NCBI RefSeq assembly: GCF_003606265.1
Contig: NZ_CP023671.1
Coordinates: 3,224,001 to 3,288,000 of the forward strand
Direction: 5' to 3'
Source of the DNA: Clostridium septicum
GTDB taxonomy: Bacteria; Bacillota; Clostridia; Clostridiales; Clostridiaceae
DNA length: 64,000 bases
A program made the position numbers and the translations under genes. A model generated the notes under the pieces. The model was not told the DNA's origin. It did no database searches and was given only the letters and a program-made list of their open reading frames with translations. Within the stretch, counting starts at the first letter, position 1, and every line of letters begins with the position of its first letter. Positions 8,583-17,848 of the stretch are shown here, piece by piece.

Positions 8583-10784
8583 ATGAAGGTGAATAAAAAG
8601 AATTATAGGGATAAAGCACTAATGAGAAAGAGAATGTCATTAGCCCTGATAGCATTAACATGCTTATTTGCCTTGTTAATGGTTAGACTATCCTACATAA
8701 TGATAGTGAAAAGATCAGATTATGCAGCGAGAGCAGAAGAGCAGTGGACAAGTGAAGTTAAAATTGATGCTAGACGAGGAAGAATATTATCTAGAAGTGG
8801 ACAGGAACTTGCTGTATCAGCCAATGTTTATAGAGTAGATTTTGATTTGAACTCTATAAGGTCATATTTGAAAAAAGAGGAGAAAAAAGCTGAAGACATA
8901 TCACCATTAATAGCAGAAGCTCTTGAAATGGAGAATGAAAAAGTACTTGATAAGTTAAATACAAAGTTACCAAGTGGAGCAGATGCAGGGTCTGCAACTT
9001 TAGTAAGAAGAATTGAAAAAGAAGCTGCAGATAAAGTAAAAGCTTTAGGTATACACGGGGTAATGGTATCTCCTGATACAAAGAGATATTATCCAAATGG
9101 AAATTTCTTAGCTCATGTATTAGGAAGTACTAATATTGATGGACAGGGGCTTACAGGTGTAGAGCTTCAATATAATGAATATTTATCAGGGGTTACAGGT
9201 CTTAGAATATCTGAGTTAGATAAGTATAATGATGAGTTACCATATACAATTTCAAAACTTACACCTCCTATAGATGGAAAAGATGTCACTTTAACAATAG
9301 ATGAAAATTTACAAGCTTTTGCTGAGAAAACTGCTGAAAAAGGATATATAGACAATAAAGCAAAACAAGTATCTATAATGATAATGGATCCTAATACAGG
9401 AGAAATACTTGCTATGGCAAATAAGCCTGACTTTAATCCTAATGAACCTTATGAAGGTGCAGATAAGTTTGAAGGTGAAACATCCGGAGATAAACTCCAA
9501 AAGATGTGGAGAAATCACTTAGTAAATGATACTTTCGAACCAGGTTCAATATTTAAGGTTGTTACTATGATAGCTAATATGGAAGAAGGTTTAGTAAAAG
9601 AATCTGATACTTTTGTATGTAATGGAGGTCTTCAAATAGGGCCACATAGAATAAAGTGTTGGAAAACATCAGGACATGGTGTGGAAACATTGCCTGAAAT
9701 TTTACAAAATTCATGTAATGTTGGGTTTATGGAAATAGGAAAGAGAATTGGTGCGGAAAAGTTAAATGAATATATAAAAAAGCTTGGTTTTGGTAAAGTA
9801 AGTGGTATAGATTTACCAGGAGAAGCAAAGGGTATAGTAAAAAATACAGAAGATATAACAGAAGCAGATCTTGCAACTATATCATTTGGGCAAACCAATA
9901 CTGTAAATGCGGTGCAATATATGGCCGCATTCAATTCAATAGCTAATGGAGGAAAGCTTATACAACCTCATATAATGAAAGAAATTTCTCATATTGATGA
10001 AAATGGGGCTAGAGTAATTGATGAAACTTTTACACCTGAAGTTAAAGAGGTCTTAAGTGAGGAAAATACGGCTATTTTAAGAGATTATCTTGAAAGAACA
10101 GTTACTCAAGGGGGAACTAGTAAGTCATATGTTGAAGGATATCATATTGGAGGTAAAACTGGTACAGCTCAAAAGGTAAATCCAAATGGTGGAGGATATG
10201 AAGCTGGTAAATATATTTCTTCTTTAGCAGCATTTGCACCAGTAGATGAACCTAAAATTGCTGTATTTATTTCAATTGATGAACCAAGTGCAGGAGCATA
10301 CTATGCAGGACAAATTGTTGCACCACTTGCAAACATATTATTTACAGATATATTTAATTATATGGAATCTGAATTCTCAAAAGATAATATAGATAGTATA
10401 GTTAAAGATGCTATTATTCCGGAAATTAGAGGATTAAATGTAAATGATGCAAAAAAAGTATTAGAAGAAAATAAATTAGAGTATAATATTGAAGGGAATG
10501 GTACTATAATAACAGATATAAAACCATACCCAGGATATACAGTTAAGGAAGGAACAAAAATTAATCTTTACACAGGAAATACAGCGAATTATAATAAAAA
10601 TGTTGTTATGCCTGATTTAAGAGGATATTCTTTAGAGTCTGCCACTAAAATTTTAAATGATTTAGGAATAGTCTTTACTACTGAAGGTGAAGGACTTGTT
10701 CTAAAGCAAAGTATTCCTAAAGGCGAGCTTATAAATAAGGGAACAGAAGTTAAATTAGTACTTAATGCAGAGTATGGCGATTAG
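8583..10784 (+). CDS. spoVD: Class B penicillin-binding protein (SpoVD/PBP2B type) with two PASTA domains
   Basis: 733 residues with an N-terminal membrane anchor at about 18-40 and a PBP dimerisation domain from about 50 (ARRGRILSRSGQELA). The transpeptidase domain shows SIFK (Ser322), SCN (377-379) and KTGT (525-528). Two PASTA repeats follow at about 612-665 and 675-728, with the xPDLRGYSLESA pattern. It cross-links septal peptidoglycan together with FtsW/SpoVE-type glycosyltransferases on the outside of the membrane. Only one such gene is present here, so vegetative FtsI/PBP2B and spore-cortex SpoVD roles cannot be separated from sequence alone. Start is ATG behind GGGGG. Confidence 0.9.
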   Translation: MKVNKKNYRDKALMRKRMSLALIALTCLFALLMVRLSYIMIVKRSDYAARAEEQWTSEVKIDARRGRILSRSGQELAVSANVYRVDFDLNSIRSYLKKEEKKAEDISPLIAEALEMENEKVLDKLNTKLPSGADAGSATLVRRIEKEAADKVKALGIHGVMVSPDTKRYYPNGNFLAHVLGSTNIDGQGLTGVELQYNEYLSGVTGLRISELDKYNDELPYTISKLTPPIDGKDVTLTIDENLQAFAEKTAEKGYIDNKAKQVSIMIMDPNTGEILAMANKPDFNPNEPYEGADKFEGETSGDKLQKMWRNHLVNDTFEPGSIFKVVTMIANMEEGLVKESDTFVCNGGLQIGPHRIKCWKTSGHGVETLPEILQNSCNVGFMEIGKRIGAEKLNEYIKKLGFGKVSGIDLPGEAKGIVKNTEDITEADLATISFGQTNTVNAVQYMAAFNSIANGGKLIQPHIMKEISHIDENGARVIDETFTPEVKEVLSEENTAILRDYLERTVTQGGTSKSYVEGYHIGGKTGTAQKVNPNGGGYEAGKYISSLAAFAPVDEPKIAVFISIDEPSAGAYYAGQIVAPLANILFTDIFNYMESEFSKDNIDSIVKDAIIPEIRGLNVNDAKKVLEENKLEYNIEGNGTIITDIKPYPGYTVKEGTKINLYTGNTANYNKNVVMPDLRGYSLESATKILNDLGIVFTTEGEGLVLKQSIPKGELINKGTEVKLVLNAEYGD

Positions 10785-10803
10785 ATTAAGGATTTCCATT
10801 TTA

Positions 10804-10838
10804 TTTAGCATGTGGGAATATCACATGCTAAATTTTTA
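10804..10838 (+). terminator. Terminator after the PBP gene
   Basis: TTTAGCATGTG pairs perfectly with CACATGCTAAA (11 bp) around a 7-base loop and is followed by TTTTTATA. It separates the first part of the cluster from murE, which begins about 50 bases later and so may have its own promoter or depend on read-through. Confidence 0.85.
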
Positions 10839-10890
10839 TACAAATACCATTGGTGGATATCCTTTCGTATAATAATAAGGAGATGGTTAG

Positions 10891-12333
10891 ATGAAACTAA
10901 TAGAATTATTAAATGGAGTTAAATATGAATTATTAAAAGGAACTTTAGATAAGAAAATAAGTCATCTTCAGTATGATAGTAGAAAAATAGTTGAAGATGA
11001 TATATTCGTTTGTCTAAAAGGTTTTGAAGTAGATGGGCATAATTATGCAAATAAAGCTATAGAACTTGGTGCAAAAGTTATAATTTGTGAAAGGGATATA
11101 GAAGTAAATAAAGATGATGTAACAGTGATAAAAGTTAAAGAGGGTAGAAAGGCATTATCTATTATGTCAGCGAATTATTATGATAATCCTTCAAAAAAAC
11201 TTAAGCTTATAGGAGTAACTGGTACAAATGGAAAAACTACTTCAGTATATTTATTAAAATCTATTTTAGAAAAAGCAGGTAAAAAAGTTGGCTTAGTTGG
11301 AACAGTTGCTAATTATATTGGAGATAAAAAATTGAAGTCAGAAAGAACTACTCCAGAGTCATTAGAACTTCAAAAATTATTTAAGGATATGGTTGAAGCA
11401 GGATGTGAATATTGTGTAATGGAAACATCATCACATTCATTAGAGTTAAATAGAGTTTATGGTTGTCATTATGAAGTTGGTATATTTACAAATTTAACAA
11501 GAGATCATTTAGATTTTCATAAATCATTTGATAATTACTATAATGCGAAATTTAAATTATTTGAAAATAGTAAGAGTGTAGTTATAAATGTAGATGATAA
11601 TTATGGATATAGAGTTTTAAATGATGTAAAAGAATTAAATGACAAAAATATAATAACTTATTCAATAGAAAATGATAGTGACATAAAAGCTAGTGATATT
11701 AAATTGAAAGAGGGGGACATTCATTTTAAGGTAAATGGTATTGAATTTAATTCAGTATTACCAGGTGAATATAATATATATAATGCATTAGGCGTAATAG
11801 GTGCTATGAAAGCTGAAGGAATAGATGATAAATATATAAAAGAAGGATTAATGGATGTTGTAGTTCCAGGAAGATGTGAAAGAGTAGGTTATAAATATAA
11901 TATTCCATATGAAATTATTATAGATTTTGCCCATACTCCAGATGGATTAAAAAACATATTGGAAACTTTAAGAAATTTTACTAAAAACAGGCTAATTGCT
12001 GTATATGGATGCGGTGGAGATAGAGATAAGGTAAAAAGAGCTGAATTAGGTAGAATTGGAACAGAAATTGCAGATCTTGCAATAATTACATCAGATAATC
12101 CAAGAAATGAAGATCCTATGGCTATTATTAGAGATATAGTATGTGGTATTAATAAAACTAATTATTTAGCAATAGAAAATAGAATTGAAGCTATAAAACT
12201 TGCTATAAGTATGGCTGAAGAAGGCGATGTAATAGTTCTTGCAGGTAAAGGTCATGAAAGTTATCAAATAACTAATGAAGGTTATATACATTTTGATGAA
12301 AGAGAAATAGTGGACGAAATTTTAAGGAAATAA
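10891..12333 (+). CDS. murE: UDP-MurNAc-tripeptide synthetase MurE
   Basis: 480 residues. The Mur ligase N-domain has SHLQYDSRK. The ATP-binding loop GVTGTNGKTTSVY is at residues 108-120, followed by TTPESLELQ, the catalytic region around VPGRCERV, and the C-domain motif SDNPRNEDP. The DNPR form indicates meso-diaminopimelate rather than lysine as the added amino acid. It joins DAP to UDP-MurNAc-L-Ala-D-Glu in the cytosol with ATP. Ribosome site AAGGAGATGG. It is followed after 15 bases by murF, so the two are co-transcribed. Confidence 0.97.
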   Translation: MKLIELLNGVKYELLKGTLDKKISHLQYDSRKIVEDDIFVCLKGFEVDGHNYANKAIELGAKVIICERDIEVNKDDVTVIKVKEGRKALSIMSANYYDNPSKKLKLIGVTGTNGKTTSVYLLKSILEKAGKKVGLVGTVANYIGDKKLKSERTTPESLELQKLFKDMVEAGCEYCVMETSSHSLELNRVYGCHYEVGIFTNLTRDHLDFHKSFDNYYNAKFKLFENSKSVVINVDDNYGYRVLNDVKELNDKNIITYSIENDSDIKASDIKLKEGDIHFKVNGIEFNSVLPGEYNIYNALGVIGAMKAEGIDDKYIKEGLMDVVVPGRCERVGYKYNIPYEIIIDFAHTPDGLKNILETLRNFTKNRLIAVYGCGGDRDKVKRAELGRIGTEIADLAIITSDNPRNEDPMAIIRDIVCGINKTNYLAIENRIEAIKLAISMAEEGDVIVLAGKGHESYQITNEGYIHFDEREIVDEILRK

Positions 12334-12348
12334 TCTGAGGTGATTCAA

Positions 12349-13713
12349 GTGGAACTAAATTTTTTAGAACTTTTAGATGCTGTAGAGGGTGAATTGCTTG
12401 TAGAAAAAAAAGAAAAAAGTTTTAATAAGCTTTCAACAGATACTAGAAAAATAGAAAAAGATAATATATTTTTAGCTATAAAAGGTGAAAACTTTAATGG
12501 AAATAAATATGTGGAAGAAGCTATGGAAAAAGGAGCTTCAATTGCAATAGTTGATGAAATACATTTTGATATTAAATCTTTAGATGGTAAAATAACGGTT
12601 ATTAAAGTAGAAGATACTTTAGAGTCGTTATTAAAGCTTGCTAGTTTTTATAGAAAAAAATTAGGAGTTAAGGTTGTAGCTGTAACGGGTTCTTGCGGTA
12701 AAACATCAACTAAGGATCTTATAGCAGGTTTTTTAAGTTATAAATACAAGGTTTTTAAAACAAAAGGAAATTTTAATAATCAAATTGGATTACCACTTAT
12801 GATTTTAGAATTAGATTCAACTATTGATGTGGCTGTTTTAGAAATGGGTATGAGTGATTTAGGTGAAATACACCTTTTGGCAGAAACAGCAAAACCAGAT
12901 ATAGCAGTAATTACTAATATAGGACTATCACATATAGAAAATTTAAAAACTCAAGATAATATTATGAAAGCTAAACTAGAAGTAACTGATTTTTTCAATA
13001 AAAATAATTTGCTTATAGTTAATGGAGAGGATGAGAGGTTACAAAATCTTTCAAATAGAAGTTTTAAAGTTTCAAAAATTGGCTATAATCATGAATATGA
13101 TGTATATGCTACTAATATTATACTAGAGGAGAATCAAACATCATTTGATGCTCATATACATGGTGAATCTCATACTTTTATTTTAGAAATGCCTGGAAAG
13201 CATAATGTACTAAATGCTATGCTTGCAATAAGAGTAGCTAAGGAATTAGAGGTTTCTTTAGAAGATATGTATAAGGGGATAGCTAATATAGAATCCACTT
13301 CAATGAGATTACAAGTTATAAAAAAAGATAAAATAACAATAATAAACGATTGCTATAATGCTAGTCCTGATTCAATGAAATCGTCCTTAGATGTACTAAA
13401 TATGTATAATAATTCTAGAAGAGTAGCTATATTAGGAACAATGAATGAGTTAGGAGAAGAGTCAGAAACAGCTCATAAAAATGTAGGAGAATATGCAATA
13501 GATAAAGTAGATTTATTAATAGCAATAGGTTCTTATAGTCAATCCTTTAAGAATGGATTTAAAGGAGAGACAATTGAGATTTATGATACAAAGGAAGAGT
13601 TTTTAAACAATGTACAATCAATAATTAAAGAAAATGATATAATTTTAGTTAAAGCTTCAAGAGGAATGAAGTTTGAGGACATTGTTAATTCTTTAGAGGA
13701 AATCTCAATATAA
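12349..13713 (+). CDS. murF: UDP-MurNAc-tripeptide-D-Ala-D-Ala ligase MurF
   Basis: About 454 residues. The Mur ligase ATP loop is AVTGSCGKTSTKDLIAGF near residue 110. Next come TKGNFNNQIGLPL and EMGMSDLGEI, then the catalytic part INDCYNASPDSMKSSLDVL and the LGTMNELG motif, all typical of MurF. It adds D-Ala-D-Ala to the UDP-MurNAc-tripeptide. I chose the GTG at 12349 as start because GAGGTGA lies 5 bases upstream; the GTG at 12340 is itself part of that ribosome site. It lies directly behind murE and ahead of mraY. Confidence 0.95.
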   Translation: MELNFLELLDAVEGELLVEKKEKSFNKLSTDTRKIEKDNIFLAIKGENFNGNKYVEEAMEKGASIAIVDEIHFDIKSLDGKITVIKVEDTLESLLKLASFYRKKLGVKVVAVTGSCGKTSTKDLIAGFLSYKYKVFKTKGNFNNQIGLPLMILELDSTIDVAVLEMGMSDLGEIHLLAETAKPDIAVITNIGLSHIENLKTQDNIMKAKLEVTDFFNKNNLLIVNGEDERLQNLSNRSFKVSKIGYNHEYDVYATNIILEENQTSFDAHIHGESHTFILEMPGKHNVLNAMLAIRVAKELEVSLEDMYKGIANIESTSMRLQVIKKDKITIINDCYNASPDSMKSSLDVLNMYNNSRRVAILGTMNELGEESETAHKNVGEYAIDKVDLLIAIGSYSQSFKNGFKGETIEIYDTKEEFLNNVQSIIKENDIILVKASRGMKFEDIVNSLEEISI

Positions 13714-13715
13714 CG

Positions 13716-13748
13716 AAGGAGGTGAGCTGCTAAAAATAGCAGCGGAAC
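13716..13748 (+). promoter_or_regulatory. Structured mraY ribosome-binding region: Shine-Dalgarno, hairpin, start
   Basis: A near-ideal Shine-Dalgarno AAGGAGGTGA (13716-13725) lies 23 bases from the ATG, too far for normal use. A perfect GC-rich hairpin, GCTGCT/AGCAGC (13726-13743), fills the gap. If folded, it leaves only GGAAC, 5 bases, between Shine-Dalgarno and ATG. Only a weak GCGGA lies nearer. Confidence 0.65.
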
Positions 13749-14723
13749 ATGGGGGATAAATTAATAGATATATTAACATCAAATTTGTCTATAGCATTAA
13801 TAGTTGGACTTTTAATATCCTTAGTGCTAGGGCCGATTACAATACCAATACTTAGAAGATTAAAGTTTGGTCAAAATATAAGAAAAGAAGGGCCACAAAG
13901 TCATTTAAAAAAAGCTGGAACTCCAACAATGGGAGGAGTAATATTTATTTTATCTACAACTATCACTATGATAATAATGCATTTTAATCCAACAGATGAA
14001 GCAATGATTGCATTATATTCATTTATAGCATTTGGGTTTATAGGGTTCTTAGATGACATGTTAAAAATAGTGAAAAAAGAAAGTGAAGGGTTAAAGGCGT
14101 GGCAAAAGATGCTTTTACTTTTGATTTTCTCTAGTGCAATTGCTATTTATGGATATTATAATTTAGGAACAAATCTTAAAATACCATTTATAGGAACTGA
14201 AATTCCCTTAGGTATTCTATATATACCTTTTGTTATAGTATATTATGCAGGAGCGACAAATGCTGTAAATCTTACAGATGGATTGGATGGATTGGCTTCT
14301 ACAGTAACAGTTTTAGTACTTACATTTTTTACAGTAGTAGCCTTTACTATGAAGCAAGAATCAATTGCTATATTTTCTATAGCTTTAACAGGTGGATTAT
14401 TAGGGTTTTTAAAATATAACGCTTATCCTGCTAAAGTATTTATGGGTGATACTGGATCACTTGCTATTGGAGGTGCAATAGCAACTATAGCATTAGTTTT
14501 AGAATTACCAATAATTTTATTCATAGTAGGTGGAATATATGTTATAGAAACAATATCTGTTATACTACAAGTTGGATCATACAAGCTAAGAGGAAAAAGA
14601 TTATTCAAAATGGCACCGATTCATCATCACTTTGAACAAGTGGGATGGAATGAAACAAAAATCGTTACAGTGTTTGCTGTTATAACAGTGCTTTTATGTT
14701 TTATTGGCTTTATAGCTCTTTAA
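13749..14723 (+). CDS. mraY: Phospho-MurNAc-pentapeptide transferase MraY
   Basis: 324 residues with about ten membrane helices. Conserved loops are visible: [22 protein letters not shown] (the DD pair), [25 protein letters not shown] and the cytoplasmic [13 protein letters not shown]. It transfers phospho-MurNAc-pentapeptide from UDP to undecaprenyl phosphate, giving lipid I, at the inner membrane face with Mg2+. It lies between murF and the FtsW/SpoVE gene. Translation may depend on the hairpin placed between its Shine-Dalgarno and ATG. Confidence 0.97.
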   Translation: MGDKLIDILTSNLSIALIVGLLISLVLGPITIPILRRLKFGQNIRKEGPQSHLKKAGTPTMGGVIFILSTTITMIIMHFNPTDEAMIALYSFIAFGFIGFLDDMLKIVKKESEGLKAWQKMLLLLIFSSAIAIYGYYNLGTNLKIPFIGTEIPLGILYIPFVIVYYAGATNAVNLTDGLDGLASTVTVLVLTFFTVVAFTMKQESIAIFSIALTGGLLGFLKYNAYPAKVFMGDTGSLAIGGAIATIALVLELPIILFIVGGIYVIETISVILQVGSYKLRGKRLFKMAPIHHHFEQVGWNETKIVTVFAVITVLLCFIGFIAL

Positions 14724-14747
14724 TCAATTGATTTGGAGGAGTTTTTC

Positions 14748-15878
14748 ATGAAGAAAACTAGGTTCAAAAGAAAAATGGGTGAAATAGACTATGGAATTTT
14801 TTATGCTATTTTAATTCTTTTGGCAATTGGAGTGGTTATGGTATATTCTGCAAGTTCATATTATGCAATGTTTAAAGAAGGAGATAGCATGTTCTATCTT
14901 AAAAGACAAATAGTATGGGCAACATTAGGATTACTATCAATGGTGTTTATGATGACCATAGATTATCATAAATTAAGAGGTTATACAAAGTTTTTAATGA
15001 TAATTACAGTACCATTGCTTTTAGCAGTTCATCTTTTTCCAGCTGTAAATGGAGCTAAGAGATGGATACAATTAGGACCTGCATCATTTCAACCATCAGA
15101 GCTTGCTAAATATGTTGTTGTAATATTTTTAGCTAAAAGTATAGATATGAAGGGTGATGGCATTAAAAAGTTTTCAACAGGTATAATTCCCTATCTAGCG
15201 GTATCAGGAGGATTTGCTGCTTTAGTACTTGCTCAAAAGAATTTAAGTATAGCTTCAATAATAATGATAGTTACATTTATAATGTTATTTGTAGGCGGAG
15301 GAAGGATAAAGGATTTATTTGGTAAGTTAGCTCCAGCTCTGTTGGCAGCTGTTGGTGCTTTTATAGTGCTAGAGCCTTATAGAATGGCAAGACTTATGAA
15401 TTTTACTAATCCATGGCAAGATGCAGCTGGAGATGGTTATCAGTTAATACAATCTTTTTATGCATTGGGAGCTGGTGGAATTACTGGATTAGGTTTAGGT
15501 CAATCAAGGCAAAAAACATTATATATGCCAGAACCACATAATGATTTTATATTTTCAATTATAGGAGAAGAATTAGGTCTTATAGGATGCTTATGTATTA
15601 TGGGATTATTTCTATTCTTTATTTGGAGAGGAATAAGCGTTTCAATGAAGGCAAGAGATACTTATGGAACTTTATTAGCCGTAGGAATAACATCAATAAT
15701 TGCAGTTCAAGCTATAATAAATATAGCTGTTGTTACTGGATCAATGCCAGTAACAGGTGTACCAATGCCATTTATAAGTTATGGAGGAACTTCCTTAGTA
15801 ATTAATATGATGGCCATGGGAATACTTTTAAACATATCTAGGCAGACACAAGGAAAAGAAGAAAAGTTTTTAAAATAA
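14748..15878 (+). CDS. spoVE: SEDS glycosyltransferase, FtsW/SpoVE
   Basis: About 376 residues with ten predicted membrane helices and SEDS family signatures: VYSASSYYA near the N-terminus, GAKRWIQLGPASFQPSELAK, YQLIQSFYALGAGGITGLGLG, NDFIFSIIGEELGL and GVPMPFISYGGTS near the end. SEDS proteins polymerise lipid II into glycan strands and pair with a class B PBP, probably the one encoded at 8.6 kb. ATG 14748 is the start because GGAGGAG precedes it by 7 bases; the TTG at 14733 overlaps that site. FtsW and SpoVE cannot be told apart by sequence alone. Confidence 0.92.
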   Translation: MKKTRFKRKMGEIDYGIFYAILILLAIGVVMVYSASSYYAMFKEGDSMFYLKRQIVWATLGLLSMVFMMTIDYHKLRGYTKFLMIITVPLLLAVHLFPAVNGAKRWIQLGPASFQPSELAKYVVVIFLAKSIDMKGDGIKKFSTGIIPYLAVSGGFAALVLAQKNLSIASIIMIVTFIMLFVGGGRIKDLFGKLAPALLAAVGAFIVLEPYRMARLMNFTNPWQDAAGDGYQLIQSFYALGAGGITGLGLGQSRQKTLYMPEPHNDFIFSIIGEELGLIGCLCIMGLFLFFIWRGISVSMKARDTYGTLLAVGITSIIAVQAIINIAVVTGSMPVTGVPMPFISYGGTSLVINMMAMGILLNISRQTQGKEEKFLK

Positions 15879-15906
15879 CACCTTATTTAGGGTGTTATTT
15901 TTTTTA
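15875..15906 (+). terminator. Terminator after spoVE/ftsW
   Basis: AATAACACC pairs with GGTGTTATT around a short loop and is followed by a T8 run. It begins within the stop codon of the preceding gene. Confidence 0.85.
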
Positions 15907-15999
15907 TGGTTACGATAAAAACTTAACAAAATAGTAATGAAAAAATGTAAAAAAAGTGGTATTATTATAATAAATTATATTTATAGAAGAGAGAGAGAT

Positions 16000-16749
16000 A
16001 TGAATAAAAAGGCACAAGAATTTATAAGAAAAAAAAAGAAGAGAAAGGCAGTTAAAAGATTTGCCCTAGCAATATTTATAATTATAGTTGCTATGATAAT
16101 TTTTGCTTACAAGTCATCTATATTTAATATAAAGAGTATTAGCGTTGAAGGAATAGTAACATTAAATAAAGATGAACTTGAAGAGAGCTTAAGTACTTTT
16201 AAGGGGAAAAATATTTTTACTGTAAACTATAATGAAATTAAAGATGAAGTTAAGAAGAATCCTTATGTGAGTGATGTTGTAGTTAAGAAGAAGGGGATTA
16301 ATGCTTTAAATATAATTATAAAAGAAAATAAGATAGCCTTTTACATTGAAGAAGGAGATACTAAAAAGATAGTAAATAATAATTTAACTTTAGTTGAGAA
16401 GGTTTCTAGTGTAGAAGGAAGGAATTTAGTCAAACTAATAGGAGTTAAAGATAATGGAAAAGATATTGGAGAAACTATAGTTGAGAATAAGCATTTAAAT
16501 AAGATATTAAGTGATTTTTATCCAATAATAGAAAATATGCCTCCTGAACATAAAATAGAAAGTTTAAATGTAGAGGACATAACAAATATAAAAATTAATA
16601 TAAAAGATGTTAAGGTATTTTTAGGTAATACAGATAAATTAGTAGAGAAGATGAATTTAGTGCTCAATGCAATTGATCAAGGAGTCATTACTAAAGGATA
16701 TATAGATTTAAGTTTTGATGGACCGCCAGTAATAAAACAAGAAAGTTAA
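16000..16749 (+). CDS. ftsQ: FtsQ/DivIB-type division protein
   Basis: About 249 residues. A very basic cytoplasmic N-terminus (RKKKKRKAVKR) and one membrane helix (about 20-42, AIFIIIVAMIIFAY) lead into a POTRA domain beginning FNIKSISVEGIVTLNKDEL, then the DivIB beta domain (INALNIIIKENKIAFYIEEG). It links early and late division proteins outside the membrane. I chose the ATG at 16000, behind the purine-rich GAAGAGAGAGAG; an ATG at 15937 would add 21 residues that do not look like the family. It follows the SEDS gene terminator and starts the next small operon. Confidence 0.85.
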   Translation: MNKKAQEFIRKKKKRKAVKRFALAIFIIIVAMIIFAYKSSIFNIKSISVEGIVTLNKDELEESLSTFKGKNIFTVNYNEIKDEVKKNPYVSDVVVKKKGINALNIIIKENKIAFYIEEGDTKKIVNNNLTLVEKVSSVEGRNLVKLIGVKDNGKDIGETIVENKHLNKILSDFYPIIENMPPEHKIESLNVEDITNIKINIKDVKVFLGNTDKLVEKMNLVLNAIDQGVITKGYIDLSFDGPPVIKQES

Positions 16750-16762
16750 AAGGGGGTAGAAT

Positions 16763-17482
16763 ATGAGGAAAGCTAATTCACAAATAGTAGTAGCAATAGT
16801 ATGTGCATTATTAGGATTTCTACTTGCACATCAATTTAAACTTTTAATTAAAAAAGATCAAATAAATTCAAATGTTAAGAATTCAAATATAGTGGCAGAA
16901 ATTGATAGTTTAAAGAAAGAAAAAGAAGAATTAGTAAAATCAAATAGTACATTATCAGAGCAATTAAAAACTTTAGAAGAAGCAGCAGCTAAAAAAGGAG
17001 AAGTTGAAGGAGAAATTAAGAAACAATTGGATAATACTAGAATGCATTTAGGATTAGTAGATGTTAAGGGACCAGGAATTGTTATAACAATAACACCTAA
17101 GACCAATATTTTTGGCTCAAATGCAAATGAAACTAAAAGGGATATTAGTGAAGAAGAATTAGTCCATATTGTAAATTTACTATGGTATTCAAGAGCGGAG
17201 GCTATATCAATAAATGATTTTAGAATAACTCCCCAAACTGGTATAAAAAACTCAGGTAATTATATTTGGATTGGTTCAGCTGGAAAAGTAGATCCTAAGG
17301 ATAAAATTGTAATTAAGGCTATAGGAGAAAAAGAAAAATTAAATGTAGGTATGACTTTCCCAGGTTCACTTGATTATGGTGCACTTCAAAACTATAATAC
17401 AGAAGTTAAAAATAGTGATGATATTATCATAAATAAGACAACACAATCTCTTAAATCAGAGTTTATAAAACCAACGAATTAA
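16763..17482 (+). CDS. DUF881 family protein
   Basis: 239 residues with an N-terminal membrane helix (about 6-25), a coiled coil at about 45-85 (ELVKSNSTLSEQLKTLEEAA) and the DUF881 globular part from about 90: LGLVDVKGPGIVITITP, ELVHIVNLLWYSRAEAISINDFRI and NYIWIGSAGK. DUF881 proteins (YlxW/YlxX in Bacillus) sit beside small basic protein genes in division clusters; their function is not established. It starts 13 bp after ftsQ with AAAAGGGGG. Confidence 0.85.
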   Translation: MRKANSQIVVAIVCALLGFLLAHQFKLLIKKDQINSNVKNSNIVAEIDSLKKEKEELVKSNSTLSEQLKTLEEAAAKKGEVEGEIKKQLDNTRMHLGLVDVKGPGIVITITPKTNIFGSNANETKRDISEEELVHIVNLLWYSRAEAISINDFRITPQTGIKNSGNYIWIGSAGKVDPKDKIVIKAIGEKEKLNVGMTFPGSLDYGALQNYNTEVKNSDDIIINKTTQSLKSEFIKPTN

Positions 17483-17494
17483 GGAGGAAAAGAA

Positions 17495-17848
17495 ATGATA
17501 GCATTTATTGGTTTACTTTTGGGGGTACTTTTAGGACTTTTATTAGATGTAAATATACCAGATACTTTTTCACCTTATATGTCGGTAGCAATACTTGCTT
17601 GCTTAGATTCAGTATTTGGAGCTGTTAGAGCTTCAATGTCTAAAACATTTAAAGCTGATATATTTATATCGGGTTTCTTTGGAAATGCAGCGTTAGCAGC
17701 AGGACTTGCATACCTTGGAGATAAACTTGGAATTCCTGTATATATAGCAGCGGTAATAGTATTTGGTAGCAGAATATTTGATAATTTCGCTACTATAAGA
17801 AGATTAGCTATTGAAAAGGCAAAGGCATATAAGAGAGGGATGAAATGA
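17495..17848 (+). CDS. sbp: Small basic protein (DUF1290)
   Basis: 117 residues with three or four hydrophobic helices. It begins IAFIGLLLGVLLGLLLDVNIP and carries the conserved ACLDSVFGAVRASMSKTF segment, then FISGFFGNAALAAGLAYLGD. The family is an uncharacterised membrane protein always found near ftsZ or divIB-type genes in Firmicutes. It is flanked on both sides by DUF881 genes and overlaps the second one by 4 bases (ATGA), so the three are translationally coupled. Confidence 0.9.
   Translation: MIAFIGLLLGVLLGLLLDVNIPDTFSPYMSVAILACLDSVFGAVRASMSKTFKADIFISGFFGNAALAAGLAYLGDKLGIPVYIAAVIVFGSRIFDNFATIRRLAIEKAKAYKRGMK

Noticed and set aside
9632..9934. 100-residue minus-strand frame inside the PBP gene, and similar antisense frames elsewhere
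   Set aside because: They lie opposite well-supported genes, lack ribosome sites and mirror the codon pattern of the + strand gene.
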